DNA from: Ornithinibacillus salinisoli
GTDB taxonomy: Bacteria > Bacillota > Bacilli > Bacillales > Amphibacillaceae
DNA length: 64,000 bases
Assembly: GCF_042682545.1 (NCBI RefSeq)
Contig: NZ_JBHUHQ010000009.1
Reading direction: 5' to 3' (one strand)
Shown: one piece after another, positions 17,378 through 26,297 of the stretch
Numbering within the stretch: the stretch's first letter is position 1
How the letters are laid out: every line of letters begins with the position of its first letter
Notes under the pieces: generated by a model
The model's database searches: none
Told to the model about the DNA's origin: nothing
What the model saw: only the letters and a program-made list of their open reading frames with translations
Translations under genes and position numbers: made by a program

Positions 17378-17683
17378 TTGGATAGAAGAAAGAAATTATT
17401 AGAAAAGCGATTAAAACAAGTGGAAGTGAAAAATAGTACACTTTATGCCCAAGTTAAAGAACTACGAAAAGAGTTGGATATCACGATTGAAAAAGTAATG
17501 GGACTTTCATCTATGAATCATTCATCTTCAAGTACGGATAAATTGGATTACTTACAAGAGGTTAATGAACAGATGTTTCAACAAAATCTTCGTTTAAGAA
17601 ATCTTATTGAAAAGTGTATCGAAGAAAATGTAGTACCAACACATGAGAAATATTATGATGCATTAAAAGAAGTAAATACGTAG
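17378..17683 (+). CDS. Small coiled-coil protein of unknown function (101 aa)
   Basis: The chain is almost wholly helical with two coiled coils (residues 1-40, MDRRKKLLEKRLKQVEVKNS, and 55-85) around a Ser-rich hinge (SSMNHSSSS). No membrane segment or enzyme motif is seen. The start is TTG with AAGGGGTG before it, and a strong terminator follows. I do not recognise the family. Confidence 0.62.
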   Translation: MDRRKKLLEKRLKQVEVKNSTLYAQVKELRKELDITIEKVMGLSSMNHSSSSTDKLDYLQEVNEQMFQQNLRLRNLIEKCIEENVVPTHEKYYDALKEVNT

Positions 17684-17713
17684 AATGACACTATATTGCA
17701 TATATCCAAACTG

Positions 17714-17750
17714 ATTCACACAATCTAGTTGACATTGTGTGAATATTTAT
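17714..17750 (+). terminator. Terminator after the coiled-coil gene
   Basis: ATTCACACAAT (17714-17724) pairs perfectly with ATTGTGTGAAT (17734-17744), then ATTTAT. Confidence 0.8.
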
Positions 17751-17921
17751 TATATATTGTATTCAACAAAGTTGAATGAAAAGAAACTTGATTGAATATA
17801 TATAGATATAAATAAAGCTAATACCATAAACCTATTTTGCGATGCTGGAATAGAATATAGAAGTATTAAGTGGTTACTCGACATATGAAAGCGCATCCAA
17901 ACATAAGTGGGAGGGGATAAA

Positions 17922-18827
17922 ATGAAACGTTGGCCAGAAGCTGTGCAGATAAAAGAAGTTGGACCGAGAGATGGTTTACAGAATGAAAAAAATCTTGTAC
18001 CGACTGCTGATAAGGTGGCCTGGATTAACATGCTATCGGAATCAGGAGTTAAGGAAATTGAATTTTCATCATTTGTTCATCCGAAGTGGGTACCGCAACT
18101 ATCTGATGCACATGAAGTTGGGCAAAAGATCAAACGAAATCCAGAAGTTCAATACTCTGCACTTGTTCCCAATATGAAAGGGTTAGATTTAGCACTTAAA
18201 GCTGGTATAGATGGTGCATCGGTTTTTATGTCAGCGAGTGAAACACATAATAAGAAAAACATTAATAAGTCCATTGATGATACGTATCCGATATTGGGTG
18301 AAGTGATTAAGGAAGCGAAAAAAGAAGGTAAGCATGTAACTGGATATGTTTCCACTGTTTTTGATTGTCCATACGAAGGAAAAGTAAGTCCAGATGCAGT
18401 AATCCGAGTTTGTGAACGATTAATAGAATTCGGAGTCGATGACCTATCACTAGGTGATACGATCGGCACTGCAGTACCATCTCAAGTTGAGCAGTTGCTT
18501 GAGGCGGTACTTCAACGATATCCAAAAGAAAAAATCATTATGCATTTCCATGATACAAGAGGAATGGCTATCGCTAATATCTTATCATCAATGGATTACG
18601 GTATTACTCGTTTTGATAGCTCGATCGGTGGGCTGGGTGGATGTCCGTATGCTCCAGGTGCCGCAGGGAATGTAGCGACAAATGACATCCTTTATCTTCT
18701 TCATGGCATGGGAATTAAGACCGGAATTGATGAGAAGAAAATTCAGGATGCAGCATTTTTTATCCAAAATAAATTGGGGAAGTCTCTCCCTAGCAAGTCA
18801 TTAGCATATGCAGCTGCACAACAATAA
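17922..18827 (+). CDS. mvaB: Hydroxymethylglutaryl-CoA lyase
   Basis: A 301-residue TIM-barrel enzyme splitting HMG-CoA (or a close acyl analogue) to acetyl-CoA and acetoacetate in leucine or branched-chain catabolism. Motifs: EVGPRDGLQNE near residue 12 (catalytic Arg and metal Asp), SLGDTIGTA, MHFHDTRG (metal His pair), and GLGGCPYAPGAAGNVATND with the catalytic Cys. A GTG at 17907 is in frame, but GGGAGGGG sits just before the ATG at 17922, so the ATG is chosen. It stands alone between terminators, without the usual acyl-CoA carboxylase neighbours. Confidence 0.9.
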   Translation: MKRWPEAVQIKEVGPRDGLQNEKNLVPTADKVAWINMLSESGVKEIEFSSFVHPKWVPQLSDAHEVGQKIKRNPEVQYSALVPNMKGLDLALKAGIDGASVFMSASETHNKKNINKSIDDTYPILGEVIKEAKKEGKHVTGYVSTVFDCPYEGKVSPDAVIRVCERLIEFGVDDLSLGDTIGTAVPSQVEQLLEAVLQRYPKEKIIMHFHDTRGMAIANILSSMDYGITRFDSSIGGLGGCPYAPGAAGNVATNDILYLLHGMGIKTGIDEKKIQDAAFFIQNKLGKSLPSKSLAYAAAQQ

Positions 18828-18836
18828 TAGGTAAAG

Positions 18837-18875
18837 CCACCAAAGTTACGTATAGGTAATTTTGGTGGTTATTTA
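18837..18875 (+). terminator. Terminator after mvaB
   Basis: A 13-bp stem (18837-18849 with 18856-18868, one G-T pair) followed by TTATTTATT. Confidence 0.78.
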
Positions 18876-18921
18876 TTGTTGCGTGAAAACATTATAAACT
18901 GTTAAAAGGAGGTAATATTTA

Positions 18922-19170
18922 GTGTTAGGCATTGTTATTGCTTCGGTTCTAGTAATATATTGGGCTATATTAATTCCAACCCAGTATCAGAATATAGCGG
19001 CTACTAAAGAAGAGTCTCGGAAGTTAGGGAAACATCATAATGAAATAAATGAAGAAATGAGTTTTGAACAACAACAGCTTCAATATAATTTACAAGGAAA
19101 TTTGTTCAATCTACCAGCGACATTGGTTGCGATGTTAATTTATAAGATAAGAAATCCTGAGAAACAGTAG
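18922..19170 (+). CDS. Small membrane protein, DUF3949-like (82 aa)
   Basis: One N-terminal membrane helix (VIASVLVIYWAILIPTQYQN) is followed by a charged helix, and a shorter hydrophobic stretch (LPATLVAMLIYKI) lies near the end. The length and layout recall small Bacillus proteins annotated as DUF3949; I am not certain. The start is GTG with AGGAGGT in front. Function unknown. Confidence 0.6.
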   Translation: MLGIVIASVLVIYWAILIPTQYQNIAATKEESRKLGKHHNEINEEMSFEQQQLQYNLQGNLFNLPATLVAMLIYKIRNPEKQ

Positions 19171-19193
19171 GTGTAAGCGATTCCGGGGATGTA

Positions 19194-19222
19194 TTGATTT
19201 TTTTATAGGAAAATGGTACGAT
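19194..19222 (+). promoter_or_regulatory. SigA-type promoter of the GlcNAc PTS operon, with possible cre
   Basis: TTGATT (19194-19199), a 17-base spacer, then TACGAT (19217-19222). The expected start near 19229 is just before the RAT site. Upstream, TGTAAGCGATTCCG (19172-19185) matches the left half of a CcpA cre well and the right half poorly. Confidence 0.6.
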
Positions 19223-19241
19223 GTATTCAATAAAATATTGA

Positions 19242-19273
19242 TCACATGTTACTAATTCGATTAGGCATGGTGG
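19242..19273 (+). promoter_or_regulatory. Ribonucleic antiterminator (RAT) site
   Basis: The RNA ATGTTACTAATTCGATTAGG folds as ACTAAT/ATTAGG with a TCG loop, over an outer CAC-ATG / CATGGTG stem. The TGTTACT...AGGCA pattern and two asymmetric loops are those of LicT/SacT-type RATs. Its 3' side overlaps the 5' arm of the terminator at 19263, so the two folds exclude each other. The likely ligand is the antiterminator encoded downstream at 19969. Confidence 0.72.
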
Positions 19274-19323
19274 TACGATGAAGGAGACGTTTTGTCATCC
19301 TTATGTACCTCCATGCCTTTTTT
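19263..19323 (+). terminator. Leader terminator of the GlcNAc PTS operon
   Basis: AGGCATGGTGGTAC (19263-19276) pairs with GTACCTCCATGCCT (19305-19318; one mismatch), with an inner GATGA/TCATC stem and six T. It lies between the promoter and crr and overlaps the RAT. Confidence 0.85.
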
Positions 19324-19442
19324 GTTGTATAAAACTTATTTATTTTGTAAAGTTTTTTAGGGTAAAAGTAAGCATTTAAATCAATAATAACACTAATACG
19401 AAAGAATTATAGGACATCATCAAGAAGACAGGAGAGTAAGGT

Positions 19443-19931
19443 ATGTTTAATAAATTATTTAAGAAGTCAAAAGATAGTGAGATATATGCACCAATTACCG
19501 GAGAAATTGTAGCGCTTGAGAAAGTTCCAGATCCCGTTTTCAGCCAAAAAATGATGGGGGAAGGTGTCGCAATTAAGCCAAGTAGTGGGGAAGTAGTTGC
19601 TCCAGTAAACGGTGAAGTTGTACAAGTTGCTCCGACAAAGCATGCCATTGGAGTGCGAGCAGAGGATGGTACGGAAATACTAATACATGTTGGTTTAGAA
19701 ACGGTTTCATTAGATGGGGAAGGTTTTTCCGTACAAGTGAACGTAGGAGATCATGTTTCTGTGGGACAAACGATGATGCAAGTCGATTTATCATATGTAA
19801 AAGAACATGCTAAAGATATTATTACACCAATTGTTATCACAAATAGTAATACAAGTAATAGGGCGTACACTGTAACACAGAATCAAGCAAGTGAAGCAGG
19901 TGATACGGTCTTACTTACCTACGAAAGTTAA
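19443..19931 (+). CDS. crr: PTS glucose-family EIIA component
   Basis: A 162-residue single-domain EIIA(Glc). Key residues are His67 in the TKHAIGV segment and the phosphorylated His82 in GTEILIHVGLETVSL. It accepts phosphate from HPr and passes it to an EIIB, here probably the EIIBC encoded at 20924, which has no IIA domain of its own. The first gene of the operon, read after the RAT-controlled terminator. Confidence 0.92.
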   Translation: MFNKLFKKSKDSEIYAPITGEIVALEKVPDPVFSQKMMGEGVAIKPSSGEVVAPVNGEVVQVAPTKHAIGVRAEDGTEILIHVGLETVSLDGEGFSVQVNVGDHVSVGQTMMQVDLSYVKEHAKDIITPIVITNSNTSNRAYTVTQNQASEAGDTVLLTYES

Positions 19932-19968
19932 GCTCCCCTATCTGGGGGTCATAAGGATGAGGGTCTAA

Positions 19969-20787
19969 GTGAAAATTAAGAAGATATTAAATAATAATGC
20001 CGTCATTATAATTGATGATGATCAGGAGAAAATAGCTATAGGAGCAGGTGTAGCTTTTAATAAAACGAAGAATGATATTGTTAATCGGGACAAGATTGAA
20101 AAGCTCTTTGTTTTAAAGGAGAATGAAAAGCTTCAACAGCTAATACTCCGTATTCCAGAAGAACATTTAATGCTATCGGAAGAAATTATATCCTACGCGG
20201 AAGAGCATTTAGGAGTAAGGCTTAACGACCATATTGCGATAGCTTTAACAGACCATCTTTCTTTTGCTATCGAAAGAGAAAGTCAAGGGATTCATTTAAA
20301 AAATAAACTTCTACAGGAAATAAAGGTGTTGTATAAAAAAGAGTTTGATATTGGTCTGTGGGCTATCCGGCATATAAGTAAAAAGCTAGATATTGAAATG
20401 CCTGTCGATGAGGCTGCCTTTATCGCACTTCATATTCATACAATGAAAATTAAAGGAGGTGATTTACACGAAACGGTAAGGCAAACAGCAATTTTAAGAG
20501 ATATGGTAGACACGATCGAAAACTATCTAGACATCAAGATGAATGAAGAAGATTTAGCATATGAACGTCTAATTACTCACCTTCGTTTCGCATTGACGAG
20601 AATGCAACATTATGAAGCACATACAATGGATGCAGAAATGTTGGAAATGATTAAGAAAAAATTCGAGCTTGCGTATCGCTGTGCAATGGAAGTAAGGAAG
20701 GAGCTGTCCTCTTTACATGGTATTGAATTACCTGAGGATGAACTCGGTTATATTACCCTTCACATTGAACGATTGAGAAAATACTAA
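19969..20787 (+). CDS. BglG/LicT-family transcription antiterminator
   Basis: 272 residues. An N-terminal CAT RNA-binding domain (1-55, KKILNNNAVIIIDDDQEKIA and GAGVAFNKTKND) is followed by two PRD domains with conserved His in LTDHLSFAIER, IALHIHTMKIK, LITHLRFALTR and YITLHIERLR. It should bind the RAT at 19242 and be controlled by PTS phosphorylation. The start is GTG. Placed between crr and the EIIBC gene it makes an autoregulatory loop. Confidence 0.9.
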   Translation: MKIKKILNNNAVIIIDDDQEKIAIGAGVAFNKTKNDIVNRDKIEKLFVLKENEKLQQLILRIPEEHLMLSEEIISYAEEHLGVRLNDHIAIALTDHLSFAIERESQGIHLKNKLLQEIKVLYKKEFDIGLWAIRHISKKLDIEMPVDEAAFIALHIHTMKIKGGDLHETVRQTAILRDMVDTIENYLDIKMNEEDLAYERLITHLRFALTRMQHYEAHTMDAEMLEMIKKKFELAYRCAMEVRKELSSLHGIELPEDELGYITLHIERLRKY

Positions 20788-20923
20788 GTGTAATGCATTT
20801 TTAATTTAATATAGGTAAAAGAATCGAACAGAGTAGATACGTAAGGAAGGTACAAGTGGATCGTGAAGCCTAGTTACTTAAGATTGGAAGTACGAGAGTT
20901 AACAAAAATGATAGGAGGAATTT

Positions 20924-22375
20924 ATGATGATGAAATATTTACAACGTCTTGGTCGCTCATTAATGCTTCCTGTTGCGGTATTACCAGCAGCAGCGATCTT
21001 AATGGGGATTGGTTATTGGATTGACCCATCAGGTTGGGGAGAAGGAAATATTATAGCAGCTTTCTTAATTACAGCTGGGAAATCCATCATAGACCATATA
21101 GCAATTTTATTTGCCGTCGGTGTAGCACTTGGAATGGCAAAGGAGAGAGATGGATCTGCTGCTTTAAGTGGTTTGGTAGGGTTCTTAGTGGTAACAACGG
21201 TTTTATCTACGGAATCTGTAGCGATGTTCCAAGGAATTGAAGCAGAAAGTGTAAATGCAGCATTCGGAAATATAGAAAATGCCTTTATTGGAATTCTTTC
21301 CGGTATTGTTGCTGCGAATATGTTTAATCGTTTTAGCCAGGTGCAATTACCAGATGCGCTAGCGTTTTTTAGTGGTAAGCGACTTGTACCAATTATGACA
21401 GCAGTTTCTATGCTAATTGCTTCAGTAATTCTATTTTTTGTATGGCCATTCGTATATGGTGGTCTTGTGTCATTTGCAGAAGGTATTGCTCAATTAGGTG
21501 CAACGGGCGCTGGTTTATACGGTTTCTTTAACCGTTTATTAATTCCAACAGGTTTACACCATGCGTTGAATTCTGTGTTTTGGTTTGATGTTGCAGGTAT
21601 TAATGATATCGGTAACTTCTGGGCTGGAACAGGTGAAAAAGGTGTAACAGGAATGTACCAAGCAGGGTTCTTCCCGATCATGATGTTTGGTCTACCTGGT
21701 GCAGCGTTAGCAATGTATCATACAGCAAAAACAAAGCGTAAAAAACAAGCTGCATCATTATTACTTGCAGCATCGTTTGCGGCATTCTTTACTGGGGTTA
21801 CAGAACCACTGGAATTCTCATTTATGTTCTTAGCACCAGCATTGTATGTAGTGCATGCGGCATTAACAGGTATTTCCTTATTTATTGCAGCCACATTCCA
21901 ATGGACAGCAGGGTTTGGATTTAGTGCAGGATTTGTAGACTTTTTCTTAAGTTCAAGATTGCCGCTAGCTAACCAGCCATTGATGTTAGTTGTGCAAGGT
22001 TTAGTATTTGCGGTAATATACTACTTCTTGTTCCGTTTCTTGATTGTGAAGTTCAACTTGAAAACACCAGGTCGTGAAGATGATGATGTAGCAGAAGAAG
22101 CAACTGGCGATACACCAAGTGATCGAAAGGAAAAATTTGCTTCTATGGCAGCTCAAATTTATGATGGCTTAGGTGGAGACGAAAATGTAACATCTGTTGA
22201 TAACTGTGTTACACGTTTACGATTAGAAGTAAAAGATATGGATAAAGTAGATCAAGATAAAATTAAAGCTACAGGCGTACCAGGAATTAACGTTATCGAC
22301 AAACACAACATCCAAGTTGTAGTCGGAACCAACGTCCAATTCGTAGCCGACGAAGTAGCCAAACTACGAAAATAA
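20924..22375 (+). CDS. nagP: PTS N-acetylglucosamine-type EIIBC component
   Basis: 483 residues. The EIIC domain (1-375) has about ten membrane helices, with the NagE-type GLHHALNSVFWFDVAG and TGVTEPLEFSFMFLAP segments. The C-terminal EIIB domain (about 400-483) has the phosphocysteine in SVDNCVTRLRL. The substrate is predicted from NagE/NagP-like loops such as AGFGFSAGFVDFFLSS. AGGAGG precedes ATG 20924; ATG 20927 is equally possible. It ends at a 21-bp palindromic terminator. Confidence 0.88.
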   Translation: MMMKYLQRLGRSLMLPVAVLPAAAILMGIGYWIDPSGWGEGNIIAAFLITAGKSIIDHIAILFAVGVALGMAKERDGSAALSGLVGFLVVTTVLSTESVAMFQGIEAESVNAAFGNIENAFIGILSGIVAANMFNRFSQVQLPDALAFFSGKRLVPIMTAVSMLIASVILFFVWPFVYGGLVSFAEGIAQLGATGAGLYGFFNRLLIPTGLHHALNSVFWFDVAGINDIGNFWAGTGEKGVTGMYQAGFFPIMMFGLPGAALAMYHTAKTKRKKQAASLLLAASFAAFFTGVTEPLEFSFMFLAPALYVVHAALTGISLFIAATFQWTAGFGFSAGFVDFFLSSRLPLANQPLMLVVQGLVFAVIYYFLFRFLIVKFNLKTPGREDDDVAEEATGDTPSDRKEKFASMAAQIYDGLGGDENVTSVDNCVTRLRLEVKDMDKVDQDKIKATGVPGINVIDKHNIQVVVGTNVQFVADEVAKLRK

Positions 22376-22390
22376 ATAAAAACAAAAATA

Positions 22391-22435
22391 AAGGTGACAG
22401 GCACTTGTAAAAAATTTACAAGTGCCTGTCACCTT
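22391..22435. terminator. Perfect 21-bp palindrome with GTGACAGGCAC repeat, terminator of nagP
   Basis: 22391-22411 pairs perfectly with 22415-22435 around an AAA loop and is followed by TTTTGTG. Both arms carry GTGACAGGCAC/GTGCCTGTCAC, a motif that recurs at 43752, 45937 and 48132, and in variant form at 46828. Confidence 0.88.
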
Positions 22436-22591
22436 TTGTGTTTTGTTGAAGTCTTTCTAAAAAGTTATTTGTGATAGAATGAATATTAAAATAATTACAT
22501 TCTCAAATATTTTAAAAAAATTTCTTTTTCATGATAGATTTTTATAAAACATGGCATCTACATATAAGGAGGGTAAGGAGGTCCTGTTTGC

Positions 22592-23314
22592 GTGCAAATA
22601 ATTAAAGATAAAAAAGAAAATTCCGAGTTAGTCGAACGTGCGAGAGCCGGAGATCAAGATGCTTTTAGCGAATTGGTTCGTATCCATCGAGCAAAAGTGC
22701 TTGGATGGGCAAGTTCAATAACGAATGACGCTTTCATGGCTGAAGATATTGTACAGGATGCTTTAATACGCGCCTTTTTAAAGTTAGGTACGTTAATGGA
22801 TACCAAGAAGTTTTTACCTTGGTTACAGCAAATTGTAAGAAATCAGGCCTATACGAAATTGCGTAGAGGTGGACAGTATGGGAAGGAAAAGCCTTTTAGT
22901 GGATTTGAATCAGATCCCTATTTTGAGAATGGTCAGACAGGTCAAATGGACTGGGGGGACATCGATCGCATTTTATTCTTTCTTTCCAATACTGCCCAAG
23001 AAAAAGCGGAGAAAAACGATCCGAGTGAGCATATTATGCGAATGGAAATATTACAAAGTATCCAAGCGCTGTTACATTGCCTGAGCAAACGAGAACGAGA
23101 AATTTTCGAAGCGCATTTCTTTGGAGAAATACCACCTTCTGAAATAGCTGCATTATTCGGCATTACGACAGCAAATGTATATAACACGCTCTCACGTTCA
23201 AGGTCAAAGGTTCAAAAAGAACGTATACGAGTTTCCTTAAAAGAATATGTTCGCAATCGCTCAGAACGAGGGTTGTCGAAACGAAAAATTCTTAAAACCC
23301 CTCCCATATTATAA
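22592..23314 (+). CDS. ECF-like RNA polymerase sigma factor
   Basis: 240 residues. Region 2 (about 10-80) has ARAGDQDAFSELVRIHRAK, AEDIVQDALIRAFLKL and FLPWLQQIVRNQAYTKLRR. Region 4 (about 150-205) has LSKREREIFEAHFFGEIPPS and a helix-turn-helix at EIAALFGITTANVYNTLSRS. An insert of about 60 residues separates them. No anti-sigma gene follows; four small proteins with ligand-binding-type folds do. The start is GTG after AAGGAGG. Confidence 0.82.
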   Translation: MQIIKDKKENSELVERARAGDQDAFSELVRIHRAKVLGWASSITNDAFMAEDIVQDALIRAFLKLGTLMDTKKFLPWLQQIVRNQAYTKLRRGGQYGKEKPFSGFESDPYFENGQTGQMDWGDIDRILFFLSNTAQEKAEKNDPSEHIMRMEILQSIQALLHCLSKREREIFEAHFFGEIPPSEIAALFGITTANVYNTLSRSRSKVQKERIRVSLKEYVRNRSERGLSKRKILKTPPIL

Positions 23315-23334
23315 TTTGTAGGAGATGAAATAAA

Positions 23335-24333
23335 GTGAAAGTGGAGAAAAAAGACTGGACTAGAACCTGGACATCTGCTGCTGGGGCAATTTATGGTGCA
23401 ATTAGTTACAACGAAAATAATGACTTTTCACTAGTCGATGTAATGGGATTAACGGGACATGCATTTCGCATCAATATCGATCCAATTCAAGTAAATGCTG
23501 CAGGTCCCACATCATTTCCCGGTGGATATGTTTTACGAAGAAACCTATGTAATCTTGGATATATAAGTTGTCTAGCTGATTCAGAAACCCCTATTGTACC
23601 AGATAAATTGGAGAAGACGATCGCATTAATTCAGGATTCCATAGATCGTGGCTATCCGGCAATTTGCTATGATTTATTTATACCCGAGTTTGGTTTAATT
23701 TATGGCTATGATGATGAAACACAGGAGTTCTTTGCAAAAGATGTATCACAGGATGGTGTTGTATCCTATGAAAAATTCGCAGATGTAAATTTTGTTCTTT
23801 TCGCTACAACAATTAGTGAAAAGTTACCCCATTCTAAGTATGAGATGCTTCGAATGGCCCTAGATATGATAGTAGACCATACTCGAGGGAATGAATGGAC
23901 ACATATGTTTAAAGATAACTATGCGATTGGACTTTCGGGCTATGATGCATGGATAAATGTGATGGAAAAACGATCTGCTGATCCATCAGGTAATGCGTAT
24001 AATGCAGCGGTTGTTTCTGATGCACGGGAGTTTGCGGTGAAATTTTTACAGGAATTAATGGAAAAATGGGATGGTGAGAATGTTGTGGAACGAAGTGTAC
24101 GGAAATTAGCTGCCGAAGCCTCTAAACATTATTCCGTTGTAGCTGACTCACTGGTAGAATTACGTCTCATGTTTCCATTCCCACAAGGGGGAAATCCACA
24201 AGATCCTGAAGTAGCTGATCGAGCAATTCGACTTTTAAGACGTGCTCAAGAAGCTGAATCCCAAGGAATTAAGATTTTAGAGAGGTTACTTGGTTTCATG
24301 AAGGCCTATCACTCGGAAAAATGGATTTACTAG
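23335..24333 (+). CDS. BtrH/C39-like protein linked to a sigma factor
   Basis: 332 residues, soluble. The first 170 look like a papain/C39-type fold of the BtrH N-terminal type: YPAICYDLFIPEFGLIYGYD and FFAKDVSQDG recall the strand and loop around a C39 His/Asp site. No convincing catalytic Cys-His pair is visible, so it may bind rather than cleave. The C-terminal half is helical (ALDMIVDHTRGNEWTHMFKD). It starts 20 bases after the sigma gene, so the two are co-transcribed. Confidence 0.55.
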   Translation: MKVEKKDWTRTWTSAAGAIYGAISYNENNDFSLVDVMGLTGHAFRINIDPIQVNAAGPTSFPGGYVLRRNLCNLGYISCLADSETPIVPDKLEKTIALIQDSIDRGYPAICYDLFIPEFGLIYGYDDETQEFFAKDVSQDGVVSYEKFADVNFVLFATTISEKLPHSKYEMLRMALDMIVDHTRGNEWTHMFKDNYAIGLSGYDAWINVMEKRSADPSGNAYNAAVVSDAREFAVKFLQELMEKWDGENVVERSVRKLAAEASKHYSVVADSLVELRLMFPFPQGGNPQDPEVADRAIRLLRRAQEAESQGIKILERLLGFMKAYHSEKWIY

Positions 24334-24466
24334 TTTATTAAGTAGTAATATAGATGAATTAATTTAGAAGTCATTAGTAATGTAAGTCCACATGAATGTG
24401 GGGATCGTGTGACCAGACGGGAACCACTGGACAATATTTAAGGAGTAATGGAGGAGAAGTAACGAG

Positions 24467-24880
24467 ATGGAAAAGGTTCAATCCAATGTTAGAACACCCC
24501 TATTAAAAAAAGTTCACTGTAATTATATTCCAGTCAAAAGCTTGGAGGAATCAGCGGAGTGGTATGAAAAAGTATTAGGCTTAAAACGATTTAAAGATGA
24601 TGGTTCTATTATGGTGTTAGGTGAAGGTGAGTGGTTGTTTTTGCTGGAAACGAAAAATGAATTTACTCCTAATTTTTTCACTGATCAATGGGATGGAGAA
24701 AATTATGAGATGTTTTCGATGACATTTGAGGTGGATGACATCCAATTGGTGTATCAAAATCTACAAGCGCATAATGTAGAACTGGAACCGATTTTTGATG
24801 ACGGACCATGTGGACTAAAGTTTACTTTTAAAGATATCAGTGGAAATAAATTTCATGTGTGGGAAGATATTGAAAGATAA
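24467..24880 (+). CDS. VOC (glyoxalase-fold) protein
   Basis: 137 residues with the VOC beta-alpha-beta-beta-beta repeat: HCNYIPVKSLEESAEWYEKV and LGLKRF at the start, then FEVDDIQLVYQNLQAHNVEL and FKDISGNKFHVWE at the end. Family members bind or modify small molecules. Here His, Glu and other usual metal positions are only partly present. It lies in the sigma factor cluster with GGAGGAG before the ATG. Confidence 0.78.
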   Translation: MEKVQSNVRTPLLKKVHCNYIPVKSLEESAEWYEKVLGLKRFKDDGSIMVLGEGEWLFLLETKNEFTPNFFTDQWDGENYEMFSMTFEVDDIQLVYQNLQAHNVELEPIFDDGPCGLKFTFKDISGNKFHVWEDIER

Positions 24881-25097
24881 CCGATCTAAAAATGCACATA
24901 GAAACATATTTTACTGCATATAAATGTTCGTCAAAAGAACCTTTTGCTATGGGCGTTTATATACCGGTTAACGAATAGAAAAGTATATTCACTCGAATAA
25001 ATTCCCAAGGATGACGTACCTAATATTGAAGGTTCAGATGGAAAACTGGTAACGATGTGTCAGTATGTCTTTCATATTTTCATAGGAGTTGATATGA

Positions 25098-25580
25098 GTG
25101 GAGCCAAGAATAGTTAAAAAACCATCTTTTCATGTAATTGGGTATCATTTCGTAGCGAATTTAAAAGAAATTGAGGCAAATAATTTAAGCGGTAAAACGT
25201 TAGATAGGTTACAGTCAAATGCGGAATGGATTCCCAATAGAAAAGGGGACCACGTTTATCTTATTCAGGTTTATCCAATGAGAGAGTACTTCAACCCTTT
25301 TGAGGATAAATTCACGCAGATTATTGGTTATGAGGTATATGAACCAGGAGAGGTGCCTGAGGGAGGAATACTTCACACTGTACCTGAGGGAACATATGTA
25401 AATGTGACTCACAAAGGATTTGAAACAGATTTATACAAAACTTACGATTACTTGTATGGGAAGTGGATGGTAGAAAATCGCTGTATGCCTCTCGGATATG
25501 ATTTTGAATTATGGGATGAGCGATATAAGCCAGAAGAATGGGATAATGAGATTGGAGTTTATGTTGCAATAAATAAATAG
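25098..25580 (+). CDS. GyrI-like/effector-binding domain protein
   Basis: 160 residues with the AraC-effector-binding/GyrI fold plan: KKPSFHVIGYHFVANLKEIE at the start, YLIQVYPMREYFNPFEDKFT, GYEVYEPGEVPEGGILHTVP EGTYVNV, and a final YDFELWDERYKPEE. Stand-alone domains of this type bind drugs or other cationic ligands. The start is GTG with AGGAG ten bases before. It is followed at once by a second GyrI-like gene. Confidence 0.72.
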   Translation: MEPRIVKKPSFHVIGYHFVANLKEIEANNLSGKTLDRLQSNAEWIPNRKGDHVYLIQVYPMREYFNPFEDKFTQIIGYEVYEPGEVPEGGILHTVPEGTYVNVTHKGFETDLYKTYDYLYGKWMVENRCMPLGYDFELWDERYKPEEWDNEIGVYVAINK

Positions 25581-25608
25581 TGTAGGGATTTTGAAGGGAG
25601 TAATTGAA

Positions 25609-26100
25609 GTGTCGAATAATACAATATCAGACATAGTCACAAATAAATTACAGGAATTAATTATAGTAGGTTTTCGGGTTCAATGTCCAGGTGATCAATA
25701 CGCAGAAAAAATTCCTAAAGCTGCAAAGGAAGTAACAGAGCGGTTACATGAAATCAACCATCTCGTTCAACCGATAAAGCAAATTGGAGCTTTTAAAGCA
25801 GCGGAGAGTACGGATGATGAGGATGGTTATTGGGTAGGGTTTGAAGTGACAAAGCTAGAAGATGTTCCTACAGACATGACTTCACTCACCATTCCAGAAC
25901 AAACATATGCGATTTTACCTTACACCGGTCAGGCATCGGGTATTTTTGGAGCATATGCTCAGATACATCAATGGAATGTAAAAAACGGACAGGAAAGATT
26001 GACAAATTATTGGTCATTAGAAATATATAATGATTGGGAGAATCCGCAAGAAGTAGATGTGTTATTGTGTGATCCTGTGAAAGTTAGCGATAAAATATAG
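25609..26100 (+). CDS. Second GyrI-like/effector-binding domain protein
   Basis: 163 residues. It has IIVGFRVQCPGDQYAEKIPK, DGYWVGFEVTKLEDVPTDMT, IPEQTYAILPYTGQASGIFG, and a final LTNYWSLEIYNDWENPQEVD, the usual GyrI-like order. The frame extends to 25591, but GAAGGGAG sits eight bases before the GTG at 25609. Last gene of the sigma factor cluster. Confidence 0.7.
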   Translation: MSNNTISDIVTNKLQELIIVGFRVQCPGDQYAEKIPKAAKEVTERLHEINHLVQPIKQIGAFKAAESTDDEDGYWVGFEVTKLEDVPTDMTSLTIPEQTYAILPYTGQASGIFGAYAQIHQWNVKNGQERLTNYWSLEIYNDWENPQEVDVLLCDPVKVSDKI

Positions 26101-26132
26101 TTCATATAATGAGGGAGATTCCATATCTCCAG

Positions 26133-26170
26133 AGACCGCGTTGATTAATACTTCAATGCGGTTTCTTTTA
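26133..26170 (+). terminator. Terminator of the sigma factor cluster
   Basis: ACCGCGTTGA (26135-26144) pairs with TCAATGCGGT (26153-26162; one G-T), then TTCTTTTA. Confidence 0.75.
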
Positions 26171-26297
26171 TTACATGGCGTTTTTATTTTTTTTAAGAGA
26201 AAAATGAGAAAAAAACATAATAGTTTAAAATATATGTATAATATAGTTAATTCTAAAAAGTCTATTAGTTCAGAATACCCATCAAAGGAGGATACAT

